From Hyperoodon ampullatus (lineage: Eukaryota > Chordata > Mammalia > Artiodactyla > Ziphiidae): 64,000 nt of DNA. Position numbers and translations under genes: made by a program. Below the pieces are notes generated by a model. It was not told the origin of the DNA, did not search any database, and was given only the letters and a program-made list of their open reading frames with translations. Below are positions 37,401 through 51,083 of this stretch, one piece after another (positions within the stretch are counted from its first letter, which is position 1; each line of letters opens with the position of its first letter). The stretch is from the NCBI GenBank assembly GCA_949752795.1, contig OX457058.1:166906223-166970222 (forward strand), given 5' to 3'.

Positions 37401-39034
37401 AAAAGGAAGCAGACAGGGTCTGCCTGGGGGGTCATGCAAGACAGCTGAGAAGTAGGACTTTCACAGTTAGGGTGGGAGGGGTCCTGGGGAGGCACCTTCC
37501 AGGCAGGCCGATGGACCATCTCGACAAAGGCAGGAGCGTCCTGTGCACTCAAGGAATGGTGTCTGGAGTCTAGGATATAAGGCTGGGGCCCGAGAAGAAG
37601 CTAAAAGGGTAGATATCGCTAAATTCTGAAATCTAATATGCCTCACTAAGGTTTCTGATGAAGAACTGTCCATGAAAATAAATTAGGAAAGTTTAGAGAA
37701 ATTCTAAAGTAATAATTCCCTCCAATCTTATTTGGCAGTATAAACAATGCGCTCACTAAGTCCATCAAGGAGAAAACACGCATATTAATAAACAAAACCC
37801 TCACTAATTAGCAGATCCGTAAATGCTGTATTCAAGGCAACTGATTCAGAAAGAACATCACGGGAAACTTGAACGTTTGGTATTTTGTGCTGATCTCTGT
37901 TTGTGTGCTCTTGGGCTCAGCATGCCAGGGACCTGTCTTTGTTTATCTGCTGAATGTAGGCTGGGATGCAAAACAGCTGTGCAGAAAGCGCATGTGGTAT
38001 TTGCCCACGTGGGGCAGTGGCCACGGGGGACTTGGATACCACCCACATCTCTCACTTCCCGGGAGCCTGACCTGAGAGCTGGAGTGGGGCGGGCTGCCAA
38101 ACACCTGAAGGGAAGTGTCACCACTCTGTCACCAGGTAGAAGTGACAGTACATCAGGCAGGGGTGGGGAGGAGGTAGGTATGATGAAATGAAATTTTAAA
38201 TTGAGAAGATGGCTTGGCAGCCACAGATCAGATGGTGAGAGAAATTGAAAGAGATGCGCCCCAAGCACGTGGTGATGAGCAGGGGCGGTGGAAATCTGAA
38301 GCCAGATGAGTCAGCTGGGAACAAAGTCAGACAGGACCGAGCGGCAGCCGGTCACGGAGAGGACGTTCCAAACACCTCTAACCCACCCCTCAGAGGGGGA
38401 CAAGGGGCTGCTTTCAGGTTTCAATGTGGCTTTCGTGAAGGAAATCCATCTCAGTTCCTCATGACCAGCATTTCTCATGTCCTGCTGGTCTTGGAGCACT
38501 TGCTCTCCTGGCTGGGTTTCCAAAGCAGCCCAATCCCAGGAGGTGGTGTTCTCTGCAGAAAGCAGCCTCTGATCCGGGGCTGAGTCACTGTCACTGGAGG
38601 TCAATGACATGACTGGCCTGCGAGCTGCCTGGCCTGACGCAGCTCCACAGGCCCAGTCACCACCAGGCGAGCCCATGATGGTGGGGTTGCAGCTGCGCAG
38701 GCCCCAGAGCTGAGGCCTCCAGCCCCCTAAGGACCCTCTGATGACAGCTGGAAGGGATGGGGGAGGGGAGTATGGAACCAGTCATGTGACTGCTCCCATT
38801 AGATATCCAACACTGCCTGGGGGGGGGTCTCCCTAATGGTGACTGTTCAGTAAATGTCACCTGAATGAATGATCTGTCTACTCAACTATTACACAGGAGG
38901 TACACAACTTCTTTGATCATCTGGCTCACCTAATTGCTGTACTGACGTGCTGTTCATCGACTCATTAGAAAAAATATAGATTTTTCCAATTAACCCAACC
39001 CTGGAAAAGGCCTTGAGAGGTCCCATAATGCTTT

Positions 39035-39200
39035 ACTGCTCAAGAGCGTGGTCGGGACAAGCAGCCTCCGCATCCCCTGGGAGCATGTGAGAAACGCAGA
39101 AAGTACACACCACTCTAGACCCAACGGATCAGAATCTTCATGTAACAAGAGTCCTAGGTGATTTGTGCAAACTTAAGTTCAAAAAGCACCACTCTACTTC
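39035..39200. mobile_element. MER5A/MER20-like hAT remnant
   Basis: The phrases CCGCATCCCCTGGGAGCATG, CTAGACCCAACGGATCAGAA and CCTAGGTGATTTGTGCAAAC follow the usual MER5/MER20 order. Decayed copy. Confidence 0.6.
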
Positions 39201-39793
39201 ATAACTCTCCATCTGAGCCTTCAAATGGTCTGATTTAAAAAAAAAAAAAAAAAAAAGACATCCAAGGAAAAGAGTTTCCATAGTCCCTACACTTAGGCTA
39301 TTCCACCTGTGTTTATTTCATTCCAATAAGGATTTTGAGGGTATTTTATTCTTAAATTCAGTGGCAATTCTGATCAACCGCCTACATTAAGCTCACAAAT
39401 GAAGGCTACCCCCACCTGTGGTCTTGAACCTTCCTTTCCTTCTGGAGAGATTCTCTGGATGGCTTCCTGGTGGATGTGCTATAACCCTGTCCAGGTCCTT
39501 CCCGAGCACCTCCAGTGAGGGGCAGTGTACTAAGCCAGGGGCACCATTCACATTGTCACCCACATAAAGGGCATGTCCTGAGTCTGCAAAGCACTGGATA
39601 ATCATCTACTGCCCGTGGGGGTCCTCTTCAGGGCTGGAAAACTCAAACATCTTCCAGAACCAAGCAAGTAAACAGGAGCTGAGCTCAGGATCTCAGGGAG
39701 TGTTTGGAGTCATGCCTGCCTAGCCTGAAGATAATCAAATCCAGACATCTTTGAAATGTGCATTGACCTCCTGGAATTCTAAGAGATGTCTGC

Positions 39794-40234
39794 TCACAGG
39801 CTGCCAGACAGAAACCCTTCGTCTACAAGTTTTAAAGGGATCAGATCTGAGTGCCTGGTTTCCTTTACAAAACCCCCAAGTGCACGCTGACTCCTGCTGG
39901 CTTTGCTAACAGGACCACCAAAATGGGGTTTGGAGGGCATGGCTCTTGCTATGACTGCATCTTCTCCAGGAACGAAGCCCTGCCGAGTGACTGGCACAGG
40001 TGGCTCATTGGCAAACCTCTGTCTGGGAGTTTTGACCACTGAGGAAGTTCTCGAAATCTGACCACTTTCAGGGCCCCTGGTTGCCGTGGAAGGAGACGCC
40101 GCACAGGGTGCTGGCAGGTCTGGGGGGACATTCAGCACGGCTCCCGGTCGCCGTGAGCCTGACCCCAGCTCAGGCTCCCAGATCTGCTGGTTCCTGGAAC
40201 ATCGACACCACGCTTGTTCAGCAAAAGGAAGCAT
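39794..40234 (-). other. Unassigned 146-codon open reading frame
   Basis: A Met-started frame of 146 codons runs on the transcript strand inside the 19 kb intron between exons E and F. The product is rich in Pro, Ser, Arg and Gly (for example RTSSVVKTPRQRFANEPP), with no repeat-derived sequence that I recognise, no membrane segment and no known motif. There are no clear splice sites or poly(A) signal around it. It could be a chance frame in moderately GC-rich DNA, a decayed retrocopy or an alternative terminal exon. I do not recognise a family. Confidence 0.15.
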
Positions 40235-42299
40235 CAGGGTCAGACACCTCGCTCTGCAGGGCTTAGCAGCCCCTCATCCTGGCCTGGGAGGCTGCTCGGA
40301 GTGACGGTGCTGGGGACGGTCCTGCCGTCGCTTCTCGGTAGCCTGATTCCGCCTCCTCCTCATGACCCGCAGGGACTCCTGCTCCATCCCGTATCAGTTA
40401 CACTCTGCTTCTCATTTCAGTCAAAGTGTCAACAATCTGGAATACTCCCCCATCCTCCTCACGATATTTTTAGAACAAACAAACAACTGACATATTTAGC
40501 TGAAATAAATCACCCCAAGAAACCCCGGTTTGGCTCATTTTTCGCTCCCACTTCAGCTATTAATCTCAACTCCCATTAGCGTCCTGGAACCAGCACCTAA
40601 GCTGGAAACGACCAGGACAGGCTGACCTGAGAACGTGGGTGGAATCACGCTGCCCAGACTTGGGAGACCTCCTCCCATGCCTGAGTGTGACGTTTTCATG
40701 AAGGGAGCCCTTTCATTCAGTTCTATCCACAAAGTAGCAGTCGGGACGGTTTCCTGAGCGCGGTCTGACCGGTGGAACCAGGGGCTGACGGGGTGCAGGG
40801 CAGCAGGAGGCCAAGAACCTGCCCACCGGCTCTGGTGAGCGATTCGGTGAGCAAGTGCCTTGGGCCCGGTGAGCCCTCTGCTATACAAACGTGTAAACAG
40901 GAAACATTTGAAAACAAGTTCTCCATTGAACTATCCCGGCTCTAAAAAGAAATACTCTATTCTGTCTGAACCACAAAGCCATTGGTCGTCTGTAAAATCC
41001 TGAGGGGGTGAACCAAGAGCAGATCTACTGACAGGCCGCTCCCCAAAAGCCATCTCTGCAGGATTTATTTCTGACTCAGCTGCCACGGGCTGGATCTCCC
41101 CCACATTCCCACGTCTGAGGATGGGAGCTCAAGAAGAAAAGATGCACTGGGGGGCCTTTTCAGGGATAAAGGCAGATGCCAAAGAGTGGGCACCCTACAA
41201 TCACCTAGACCTAGAAGGAAGAGGGCTCAGCCCGATGAGACACGGACTCTAAGGGAGCCATGAAGTTCTGTAATTTAGAAATGGCAGCCTCCACTCAAAG
41301 ACAAGAAGGGTGCCAGAAAGGAAGAGAGCAGCAGGGTGCTGCGAAGCTGGCCAGCTCCGTGGGGCCAGAGGTGGATCAGGTGTCTCGCTGGGATCACAGG
41401 CCGGATGGAGCCATGGGTCCTTGCACAGAACCTGCTCCCATGAATCCTGGCCTGTTTCATCCACGTTCTCTCTTTACCTTCTCTGTGTTCTCACGTAGCA
41501 CCTCATGAGGTTCGGTACACCCTTGGCAGAAAGCGGGCTCTCTAACCCTTAACTGGATGGGTGTTTAAAGGCGAGCAAGTCTGACCATCTGCAGGTGGGT
41601 GATGCATTCCCCACCAGCTGCTTTCGGCTCAGGATCCCACAAGAATGTTAGGAGATAAATTTGAAGATTCTTTTCTTGCTCTCCTTTAGCTCTCAGGTGT
41701 TTTTGTTTTGTTCGTCATTAACTTAAAATGCAAAGACCACTACAAATGAACTGGCATTCAACTGGACTTGTTCTATCGGAGGTTTTCTCACAGTTGGCTG
41801 GGTACCTAGCAGGAGCTGTAATATGAGCCCTGAAATAAGCAGACATCATCATTTTATCACTTAGCGGAACTCGGCAGAGTGAAAGCGGAAACAGACACTA
41901 GACGAAACACTGGTAAACGTGCTTAGCTATGAACTAAGGCCTCTAGGCTGCTCAGCCAGGTCGTCAGTGTACAGACGCGTAGTAATGTTTGCAGCAAGCT
42001 AAGTTCTGGGTTAGGGGCTGGGGATCCAGAGATCTCCAGGAAACACCCCGCATGAATTCTGAAGATGATACTTCATACTTTGAATGGTGGGACAAGATAT
42101 CTAGGAGAACTTGAGACATTGTAAATGAGAGCACTGAAATAAATAAACCTTCTGCATGCCACCATCAGGGATGGCTGGCTCTGGGGTGACTGCCCTGGCC
42201 TGGCTTCTCCCAGCAGCCAGGCCTTCAGGCAAGCTCTCTTCCCAGGCGGACAGGGAGACAGGTGTGCAGAACTGGAACCCTGTATCCACTAAGTACTCT

Positions 42300-42990
42300 A
42301 CTTTGTCTCTATGATTTTGACTACTCTGGGAACCTCATCTAAGAGTAATCATACAGTATTTGTCCTTTTGTGGATGGCTTGGTTCTCTAGCATAACACCC
42401 TCAAGGTTCATCTATGTTGCAGCATGTCAGAATTTCCTTCTTTCTTTCTTTTTTTTAAGAATTTCCTTCTTTTTTAAAAGCTGAATAACATGCTGTTTTA
42501 TGTATGGACCAGATTTTGCTTATCCATTCATCCATCCATGGACACTTGGGTGATTTCTACCTTTTGGATATGAATACTGCTATTATGAACATGAGTGTAC
42601 AACCTCTGTTCGAATTCCTTCCTTCAATTCTATTGAGTATTTACCCAGAAGTGGAATTGCTGGATCATATAGTAATCTATTTTTATTATTTTGAGGAACG
42701 GCCATGCTATTTTCCAAAGCAGCTGCACCATTATACATTCCCACCAGCAGAGCACAAGGGTTCCGGCTTCGCCACATCCTCTCCAGCACCTGTTAGTATC
42801 TGGGGTTTTTTTTTGTTTATTTTTTTAAAATAATAGTCATCCTAATGGTATCTCATTGTGGTTTTGATTTGCATTTCCCTAATGATTGGTGATGCTAAGA
42901 ATATTTTCATGTGCTTACTGGCCATTTGAATATCTACTTTGTAGAAATGTCTATTTAAGTCCTTTGTCCACTTTTTATTCAAGTTCTTTT
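42300..42990 (-). mobile_element. Old L1 3' part, reverse orientation
   Basis: Read on the minus strand this is the end of L1 ORF2 and the 3' region. On the plus strand it shows the well-known reversed phrases GAATTGCTGGATCATATAGT, CATTCCCACCAGCAGAGCAC, AATGGTATCTCATTGTGGTT and CCTTTGTCCACTTTTTATTC. Many stops and indels make it non-functional. It is in the same orientation as TTC7B. Confidence 0.85.
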
Positions 42991-43659
42991 GCTGTTGTTG
43001 TTGTGGAAAGTTGATTTTAAACAAGCTACTGCACCACTGAATCCACTCCACTTTGGTCTGTGGTGTCGTTTAGGCTGTCACCCACTCTCCTTTGCCCAAA
43101 GATCCCCTCCCCAGCTTGTATCTGAGGAACAGGCATCCCTGGGTTGGTTACCTTGCACTCATCCCTCCCAGACATCCTTCAGGTTTCCAGTGAATCATTT
43201 CTCTAGTTTAATAAGATGAACAGCCTCTTTCCTTGTGGTCCAACTTTCTATCAAATGCAAATTTAATAGGCATGTTCATTACTCCATCACTCAGCTCAGA
43301 CATAAAAATAGCCCATAACACCTGGCCTCTCAGTAATCACTACATCAAAACATTACTCAATATGATATTTCAACTTAAACTGAGTTTCTCTGAGACTATG
43401 TGTGTTAAGTGAGACAGACTGAGAAAAAGGTACAATCTTACTTGCCAAGTAATGTTTTTTTAAAATCAGGTATATATACTCCGCTCAAGAAAAGAATGAT
43501 CCTCATCAAGTTTTCTGGTTTATCGAAGAGATTAACAGAGGATACAGGATAAAAATCCTGTTCATCTGGATTGTTAGCTTGAAGAGAGCATAAATTGCCT
43601 TTCTCTTGTCCATGGCTCCATGCCCAACACCTCACATGGCAACTGGAATGTGGGAAGAA

Positions 43660-43935
43660 CGCAATGCTTCAAAGGCACAGAGCACAGAGGCCAAGGCCAG
43701 GCTGCCTGGGTTCAAAGCATGACTCTGCCACTTACTAGGTACACAACTAGACAAATCACTGAACTCCCTATGCCTTAGTTTCCTTATCTGTAAAATGGGG
43801 ATGATAATACTACCAACCTTTGATGGTCTCATGATGATTAAATTAGTTTAAAATATGTGAAGTGCTGATAGGAGTTGCCTGTCACAAAGCAGTGCATAAA
43901 TGCTAGTGGTTATTATTGCTAAATGAGTGAACAAA
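43660..43935 (+). mobile_element. MIR SINE, nearly complete
   Basis: Near full length: GCCTGGGTTCAAAGCATGAC, CTGCCACTTACTAGGTACAC, TAGTTTCCTTATCTGTAAAA, TGATGATTAAATTAGTTTAA and AGTGCATAAATGCTAGTGGT. It is followed by a short (GAAT)n run near 43938-43962. Confidence 0.88.
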
Positions 43936-44989
43936 TGGACGAATGAATGAATGAATGAATGAACGTTATATATGTTCACTTCTTTCCATACAGTTAGTTC
44001 CTGTTGATGTAAAAAGCAGCACGATTGTCTGAAAAAATCTGTTTCCACGGGTACAAGAATAGAAGGCCACATACAGAAGAAGAGATTGTTTTCCAATCTG
44101 GTGACTTGAGGATTTGTTTCAATATCTGATATATCAAAGTCATGGATCAGAAAACACCATAATGATCCCACTTGTATTTTTATCTTTGGGAGGATTCAAA
44201 ATTTACTTTTTGTGCTTTGTGGTAACATTTGATGGTTTCTTAAGTGTGTTGTTGATTTGATGACCTCTCTGAGAGCCGGAGAATAAGTGCCTGTATGTGT
44301 TCTACTTAAGTAGGAAAGAGTAAAGTTCAAATCAACTAAAAATCTGTAATTAGGAAAGTTGTACAACCACAATTTGTCTAAGGGCAAGAAACTACACCCT
44401 GGTGTGGCTGCCCTTAGCAGCCATTGGAAGCCTTGCTGAATTAGAATAAAATATCTCAGTTATACTAAAGTTCTCAAATGTGCCACCATTGGTATGATAC
44501 TATCTGGTATATTTTCCAGAGACAAAACTGACAAAAACTGTCAGTTCTCATTGCGATATTTTATCTAAAAATGAATAATCCCATGGCAGAAACACTAAGT
44601 CTGTGAGGGCCTGACCAAGCCCTGGCCACACTGTCTTTAGGAGAAACAATTGCTCCCAACATCACCTGGCATCTACTTCTACATTCTTGGGCCAATAAGG
44701 AAAATTACTAAGTAAAATACATTAATCAATTAGGAAATTTTTGCAAAGCTCTATTTTAAAAGAATAACGATCGAGGCTCTTATACCAAGTACGAGAGATA
44801 GCGAATCTATCAGAATCTGTGAACACTGTTCAATATAAAAATGTGTACTTTGTTAAATTTTATTTTGGAAAAAACTTACAGTGTGTTAGAGACATTTAAT
44901 ACATAATCAGCAAATACTCATCTTTCATTCTTTTGTTTAGGCATTTAATAGTTAAAGGGTTTAAATAAACAAGTTTTCAACAGAAGAAA

Positions 44990-47900
44990 AAGGCAGTATT
45001 AGAGGAACAAAAAAGACAAGACACATACAGAAATGGCAGACATACATTCAACCATCATTAATTATATTAAATGTGAATGGACCAAACACTTGACACAAAA
45101 GGTAGAACTTATCAGACTAAACAAAAAAAGCAAGATCCAATGATATGCCAGCTATAGGAGAAGATATACTGGAAGAAATAATGGCTGAGAATTTTCTAGA
45201 AATAAACAATACAAACAAGACAAATCCACAGTTTTAAAAAGTCCCGAGCAGGATCTACTCTTAGCTGTATCACAGTGAAAATGCCAAGCATCAGCAAGAA
45301 TGGCAATGAAAGCAGCCAGAGAGAAAAGACAGATGACATTAAAATGAACTAAAATTAAACCAACGGTTGACTTCTCAACAACGACAAAAGGAGCAAGATC
45401 ACTGTGCTATGAGGAAATGTGAGCTTAGAATCATAGATCTAGTTTGAAAATCTCTTTTGAGAGAAAGGCCAAATACAATTTTAGACACAGGTTGAGAAAG
45501 TTTGCCAACAACAGACCCTCACTACAATTTCTAGGGTAATCACTAAACAACAACAACCAAAATAGAATGTTTCTTTCCCAAATTAGTAAAGGAAAAATAT
45601 GTAATAAAAACATAATTATTTAAAAGAAGGTAGGAAAGGAGAGGATAAGATATGAAAAAAAGAGCAGGACAAATAGAAAACACAAATGAAGTGGGAGACA
45701 CTAATACAAATATGTCACTATTTACAATAAATGGAAATGAACTAAACGTTCCAGATAGACTGCCAGCCTGAGTTTTAAAAAAAAAAAAAAAGCTCTATTT
45801 AATGAATACAAGAGTGCATGTAAAATATAAGAATATAAAAAGTTCAAAGAATGGAAAAAGATATTCCAAGCGCACACACACACAGTATGTGGGTATACAT
45901 GTATATGTACACATATACATGGCTATTTGTATGTGCAGGTATGTGTCCATCATACAAAATAGACTTTCAGGCAAAATGAATTATGCAACTACTTACATAT
46001 TGATAAAAGGTTGAATTTACTAGGAAGACATAGCAAATCTAAATTTAAATGCACCTAATAGCACAGCTTTTAAAATATATAAAGCAAAAATTGCTTTAAC
46101 TATGTGGTAAAACAGGACAGTCTACCCATCAGAGGTAGTTTCAATATACCTCTGCTCAAAAACTGATAGATTAAGTAGAAAAAAAAATCAATAAGAAAAA
46201 AAAAGATCTGAAATGCACAGTTGATAGCTCAACGTAATAAAATATAAAACAAATTTACCCCCAAATGCAGTAAACATTCTTTTTAAGCACACGTGAAATA
46301 TTTATAAGTAGTGACCACATGCTGGGCCATAAAATAAGTCTCAACAAATTTCAAACTTATACTGATTATAGTCTCTGAACACAATTCAATGAAGTTAAAA
46401 GCCCATTGACAAAAGATAAGTTTAAAAAAACCCATAGGGCTTCCCTGGTGGTGCAGTGGTTGAGAGTCTGCCTGCCGATGCAGGGCACTCAGGTTCGTGC
46501 CCCGGTCCAGGAAGATCCCACATGCCGCGGAGCGGCTGGGCCCGTGAGCCATGGCCGCTGAGCCTGCGCATCCGGAGCCTGTGCTCCGCAACGGGAGAGG
46601 CCACAACAGTGAGAGGCCCGCGTACCGCAAAAAACAAAAAACAAAAAAACAAACCCCCCCCCCAAAACTAATAGATCATGATCACGTTGGGCTTATTCCA
46701 AGAATGCAAGGTTAATTTAACATTTTAAAATATCAATCAATATAACATTCACAGATTAAACGAGTAAAATCATATAATCATCTCAATAAATACTGAAAAA
46801 ACATTTGATAAAATTCAATATCAATTCATGATGAAAAAAAAAAACTCTTAGCAAGCCTTCTTGGAAGAAGGAAATTTCCCTAAACTCTTAAATAGAGGTT
46901 TAAATAGAAAAGCATGGAATTTTTTTCAGGTAACTAGGAATAAACCTAGTAAACATCAGCAAAATCTTTATAAAGAAAATTATAAAGCTTTATTTAAAAA
47001 GTATTTTCTAAAGACCTAAATAATTAGAAATGTCTAATTTTCCCCAAACTAAGCTATTAGATTAAATGTAATTCCAATCAAAATCTCAACAGATTTTTTC
47101 AGTGGAATGTGAAAAACCAATTTGAAAATTTATATGGAGGCTCAAAGGCCTGAGGGCAGCCAGGATATCCCTGAGGAGCAAGTTACAGAGGTGGACTGAC
47201 CTCATGTATAATAAAGTTGTAAGAATGACGATAGAGAGGCAATCACACAAAGATGGGCACCCTGAACCAATGGAACCAAGTGGAAAGCTCACAAACAGCT
47301 CCTCACACAGATGGACATTTGGTTTAAGGCAAAAGTGACCCTGGGGAGAAACCGCAAAAGGAATCTTTTCAATACATGTTGCTGGACAATTGGGTATCCA
47401 CGTGGGAAAAAATTACCCTGGATCCCTTACACCTCACATATATAAAACAGTCAATTCCAGACGGACTCCTAGCTTCAAGGATGAAAGATAACGTGAGAGA
47501 GCTTGAGAAGATAACTTAGGAAAGGTCTCTTAAACTAGACAGAGAAGTACTATCCATGGATATGACTGATATATTCAACTAAACTTTAAAATTAAGAAAT
47601 TCTGTTCATCAAAAGATATCACTAAGAGAAAGGAAAGACAAGACACAGATTGGGAGAAGATTTTTACAGCACATATAACCAGCAAAAGCATTTTTAATCA
47701 TAACATAAAGAAATCTTACAAATTAGTATGAAATGGACAACCAGATTAGAAAAGAAGAAAGACTTCTATATGTGCTTCATAAAAGAGAAAAGCTACATGA
47801 CCAATAAACACATGAAAAAGGTGTTCAACCTCATTAATAATGAGGGCATGCAACTTAAACTCACAGTGTGATACCATTAACCAGCAATCAACAAGTCTGA

Positions 47901-48500
47901 GGGCACCAAGTGTTGGTGTCTGGAGTTGCGTGGGCCCGTGGGCACTGCTGCTGGAGATGTAAATGGACACAACCGCTATGGAAAACAGTTTGGAATTATT
48001 TGGTAAAACTGAAGATACACGCATCCTATGACTCAACAATTCCGCTCCTAGGTGTCTACCTGACGAAATGCTTGCACATGGGCACCAGGAGAACTGTGCA
48101 AGGATATCTAGAGCAGCATCGTTCGTGTAACAGCTGAAAACTGAAAACAACCCACATATCCGCTTACGGAAAACTAGAAAAAGAAACCTTGGTATATTTA
48201 TATAATAAAGTACTATTCGTCAGTATAAATGAATAAATTGCTGTTGTATGCAAGAAGGACGACCCTCAGGAACACAGTGTTAAGCAATGAAAGCGAGTGG
48301 TGTAAGGAGATCATTAAACATTTTTTTAGAATTCAGGATGGTGGTTAACCTGTGCGGGGAGAGGTCAGGGAATAGGACAGCAAGAGTGCACAGGAAATTC
48401 ACAGGCAACATTAACGTTCTTTTTCTTAAGTTAAGAAGTGGGTATACATAGGTTAGTTGTATTATTATTTTAAATAGATTTAATAAATAGTCTTTTGCTT
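44990..48500 (+). mobile_element. Degenerate old L1 (L1M-type), split by a SINE
   Basis: A-rich plus-strand sequence carries scattered L1 homology. There is a 5' segment with repeated TTAAATGTGAATGGACCAAA-like phrases, reverse-transcriptase-region remnants near 46680-46830 (CCAAGAATGCAAGGTTAATT), and ORF2/3' sequence near 47900-48300 (TATGGAAAACAGTTTGGAAT, CCTATGACTCAACAATTCCG). Every frame is broken by stops. The SINE at 46437-46655 inserted later. It may be more than one L1 fragment. Confidence 0.75.
46437..46655 (+). mobile_element. CHR-type SINE inside an old L1
   Basis: Head GGGCTTCCCTGGTGGTGCAG and full body. The tail is mixed A/CA sequence running into a C10 run near 46657-46666. The body interrupts an old plus-strand L1. 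The duplication is unclear because both flanks are A- and C-rich, so the end is approximate. Confidence 0.9.
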
Positions 48501-50889
48501 CTACTCAATATTTAATCATTTTAAAGGATTCTAAAATATTACATTTGAAGACACTGTATCAGTAGTAATAATGTTAATATGAAGGCCTCTCAATTACTGA
48601 GTGATCACCATGTATGAATGCCTTCAATGCACTGACCAGGACAGCTCACTGCCCCTGGGGGAGCCCCTGGTCTCTCCAGGGTTACCCGTCCTTACTGTCA
48701 CCATGAAGTGACAAAAGATGGTGGTTAAGTATCTTGAATAAGTTTAACGGAGACCAAAAAGCTCTGTAATTCTCTGCATCAGGCTAAGAGGCTAGTGAAA
48801 TCACTTCTTGGTTCAACAGTCGGACAGGCCTGACCCTAGCAGAGGGAAGAGGCCGAGGGAACATCCACTACATACTCAGTCTGTGGTCGGTTACGGCTGC
48901 TGGGACACGAGGGACACGAGGACGAGGACATCCCAGGCTTCCGAGAGTCTGCAGCTCTGCTGGAGACAAGCTTGTCACAAACAAACGGATAATGCTACAT
49001 GGCAGTTGGGACAGGTGCCCACGTAATCCTGTTTAGGTTGGTGTTGAAATGTTTTAGCCAGGTTGGGAGGAAACCATGGGATCCACTGACTATATCTGGC
49101 CCCAACTTTTAATAAAGTATTCTTGGGAGGAAGAAGTTTCCCATCACAAAGGAAGAAATACAAATATTTAAAAAGCAAGCAAGTCATCAGAGGCTCTCAG
49201 CCCTGCTGCCATATGCTTTGCTTTTTTGAGCTTACAGCTTAACATTAAAATAACAGGCTCGCATTCCTCAAATACCTCTACTGCTGTTCCTTACTTCTAC
49301 TACTTGAAAAGGCTGTCAGCTGCTGTCACTTGGAGGCATTACCATATTAGCCACCACTGTTTACTGCTTACTGTGCAGTGTGGCTGTTAGTTTAATAAGC
49401 CTCCTCTCCTCTCAGATGACACCCCAGGCTGGCAAGAGCCACACGCTGGAGTCTAACATCTAACATCTAACAAACATCCAATGAAGGTGCTGGGCTTGGG
49501 AGGCAGGGGCAGCCACTTTATAAGAGTATTGATGAGAGAAACTGAATTCAGTTGCATCAGGCTCTACTTTACTGAGGGGTAAAGGGCCGAGTAGTTTTGA
49601 AAGTGCTTTAACCACTTGACGGTTCCACGGGCTAACCAGCTTTGGATAAAATCCAGAAATGTACTCCGTGTGCATTTTGAGATGTACTCCGTGAGCAAGC
49701 GGCAAAGCTCTTTAATTCACTCTGCACAAATAGCTGAACCTACAAGAGAAATCTCTAGTCAGAGGTTTCCCGGATTATAATGAGAATTTTCTCGATGGGG
49801 AGAAGAGAAGTGCCCTTTTCACTTGAAGACAAAGAAACGTTTGTAATGGAAATGTGTGAACCAATTTTCCGAGGGGAGTTTGCTGAAACGCACTGATTAA
49901 AACCACAGTGAGGTGATGAGGCAGAGAAATAAAGCCAAGGCGGATCCACTTAAACTTTGCATTATTTCTGGAAGTGGAGAGAGCCTGCCTTCCCTTCTCC
50001 CCCTGCCCCAGGCCGCCCCCGCCCACTGCTGACCCTGCCACTTAGACAATGAGAACCTGCCAGCCTGCAGGACTGTTTACTGTTTCTGGCCACTGTGTAC
50101 TGGTTACTAAGCTACTCCACTGAGGATAAATGAGTAGCCCAAAAGACATTGTCCTTCTCAACAAAGCCTCATCAACAGGCCTGGATTCAGGGATTCAGAG
50201 GGAAGAGGTGAATAAGCAGACAGTTCCAGCACAGGGCAGTTTGTAATGACAGTTCTTAGGTTACGAACAAATACTGCTGATTGATTTAAGGAATTCCATT
50301 TCCTAGAGAATAAACCCTAAGACACAAAGAGGTCAGGTATCCAGATCAAAGTTGCCTAAACTAGAGTAATCACCTGGAAGTAATGGGAGTCCTTTATGTA
50401 ATGTGGGACAAACAAGCTATAAAGCAATGTTTCCCAAATTTCAGTCATTGGAGTTTGTTCCACATAGCTTTTGCCATATCCATGTATATTAATATTTCCC
50501 TTTTAAATTCACTTTAAAACAACTCATTTAAAAATTCTTAGTCTCCCTCTGAGCACTAATTTCTATGAAATCACACTTTGGTAGGCAGCTGTATTTTCTC
50601 TAATGTACATTTAAAAAGGCATAACTATTAAAATAAAAATGTTCATCCACAATGCATTTAAAATCATCTTGTATGTCTCAAAGGTACACATTGGGAAAGA
50701 ATGGATAAAGTATTTCAACTCAGGTTGACCTGAAGACTATGTTTGTTTCTAAATATCATGAAAAAACAAGAGTAGAGGGGATTCTGTACTATTTACCACC
50801 AGGATGTGCATGAAGGGCTTTGATAGTCTGGGAGAAGAAGTAAATTCAATACCTTCTGTATAAGGAAAAACAAGTCCAGTATCACTTAC

Positions 50890-51050
50890 ATAAAATTTTC
50901 TGGATATTCACTCAGGGCCATGTCAATGATATTCAGAGCATCATGGTAATGCTTTTGTGCTGACAACAGGAGGGCAAGGAGGTGCAGGGAGTTGGCATCA
51001 TCGCCTTGAAGTTGAAGAGCTTGGCGGACATACCCCAGAGCCTCTGGTAT
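50890..51050 (-). CDS. TTC7B: TTC7B exon E (161 bp)
   Basis: This 161 bp exon encodes 53 residues plus two bases of an Ile codon. It begins IPEALGYVRQALQLQGDD and ends DMALSEYPENF. It contains the B helix of one TPR and one complete TPR: SLHLLALLLSAQKHYHDALN then IIDMALSEYPEN, with the small residue, Tyr, Ala and Pro at expected TPR positions. The acceptor is GTTTTAAACCAG, and a long (TG)n tract on the transcript strand lies only about 33 bases upstream of the exon. The donor is a strong GTAAGTG. Roughly residues 529-582 of the protein. Confidence 0.96.
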
Positions 51051-51081
51051 CTGGTTTAAAACAAAACCAGAAAGAATTTTT

Positions 51082-51083
<2 letters not shown>

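Larger units (their letters stand above)
31598..50889 (-). other. TTC7B: TTC7B intron between exons E and F (19.3 kb)
   Basis: This is the largest intron in the window. It holds an L2 copy split by a hAT element (32430-33040), an L2 copy split by a minus-strand SINE (35185-35660), a plus-strand SINE at 36087, a minus-strand old L1 end (42300-42990), a complete MIR (43660-43935) and a degenerate plus-strand L1 (44990-48500) with a SINE inside. Stretches 33050-35180, 37400-39030, 39200-42300 and 48500-50880 look single-copy and I cannot assign them, apart from an unassigned 146-codon ORF at 39794-40234. Confidence 0.85.

Noticed and set aside
45060..48300. Possible coding gene in A-rich block
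   Set aside because: The similarity is to L1 ORF sequence and all frames are broken; it is a dead retrotransposon.
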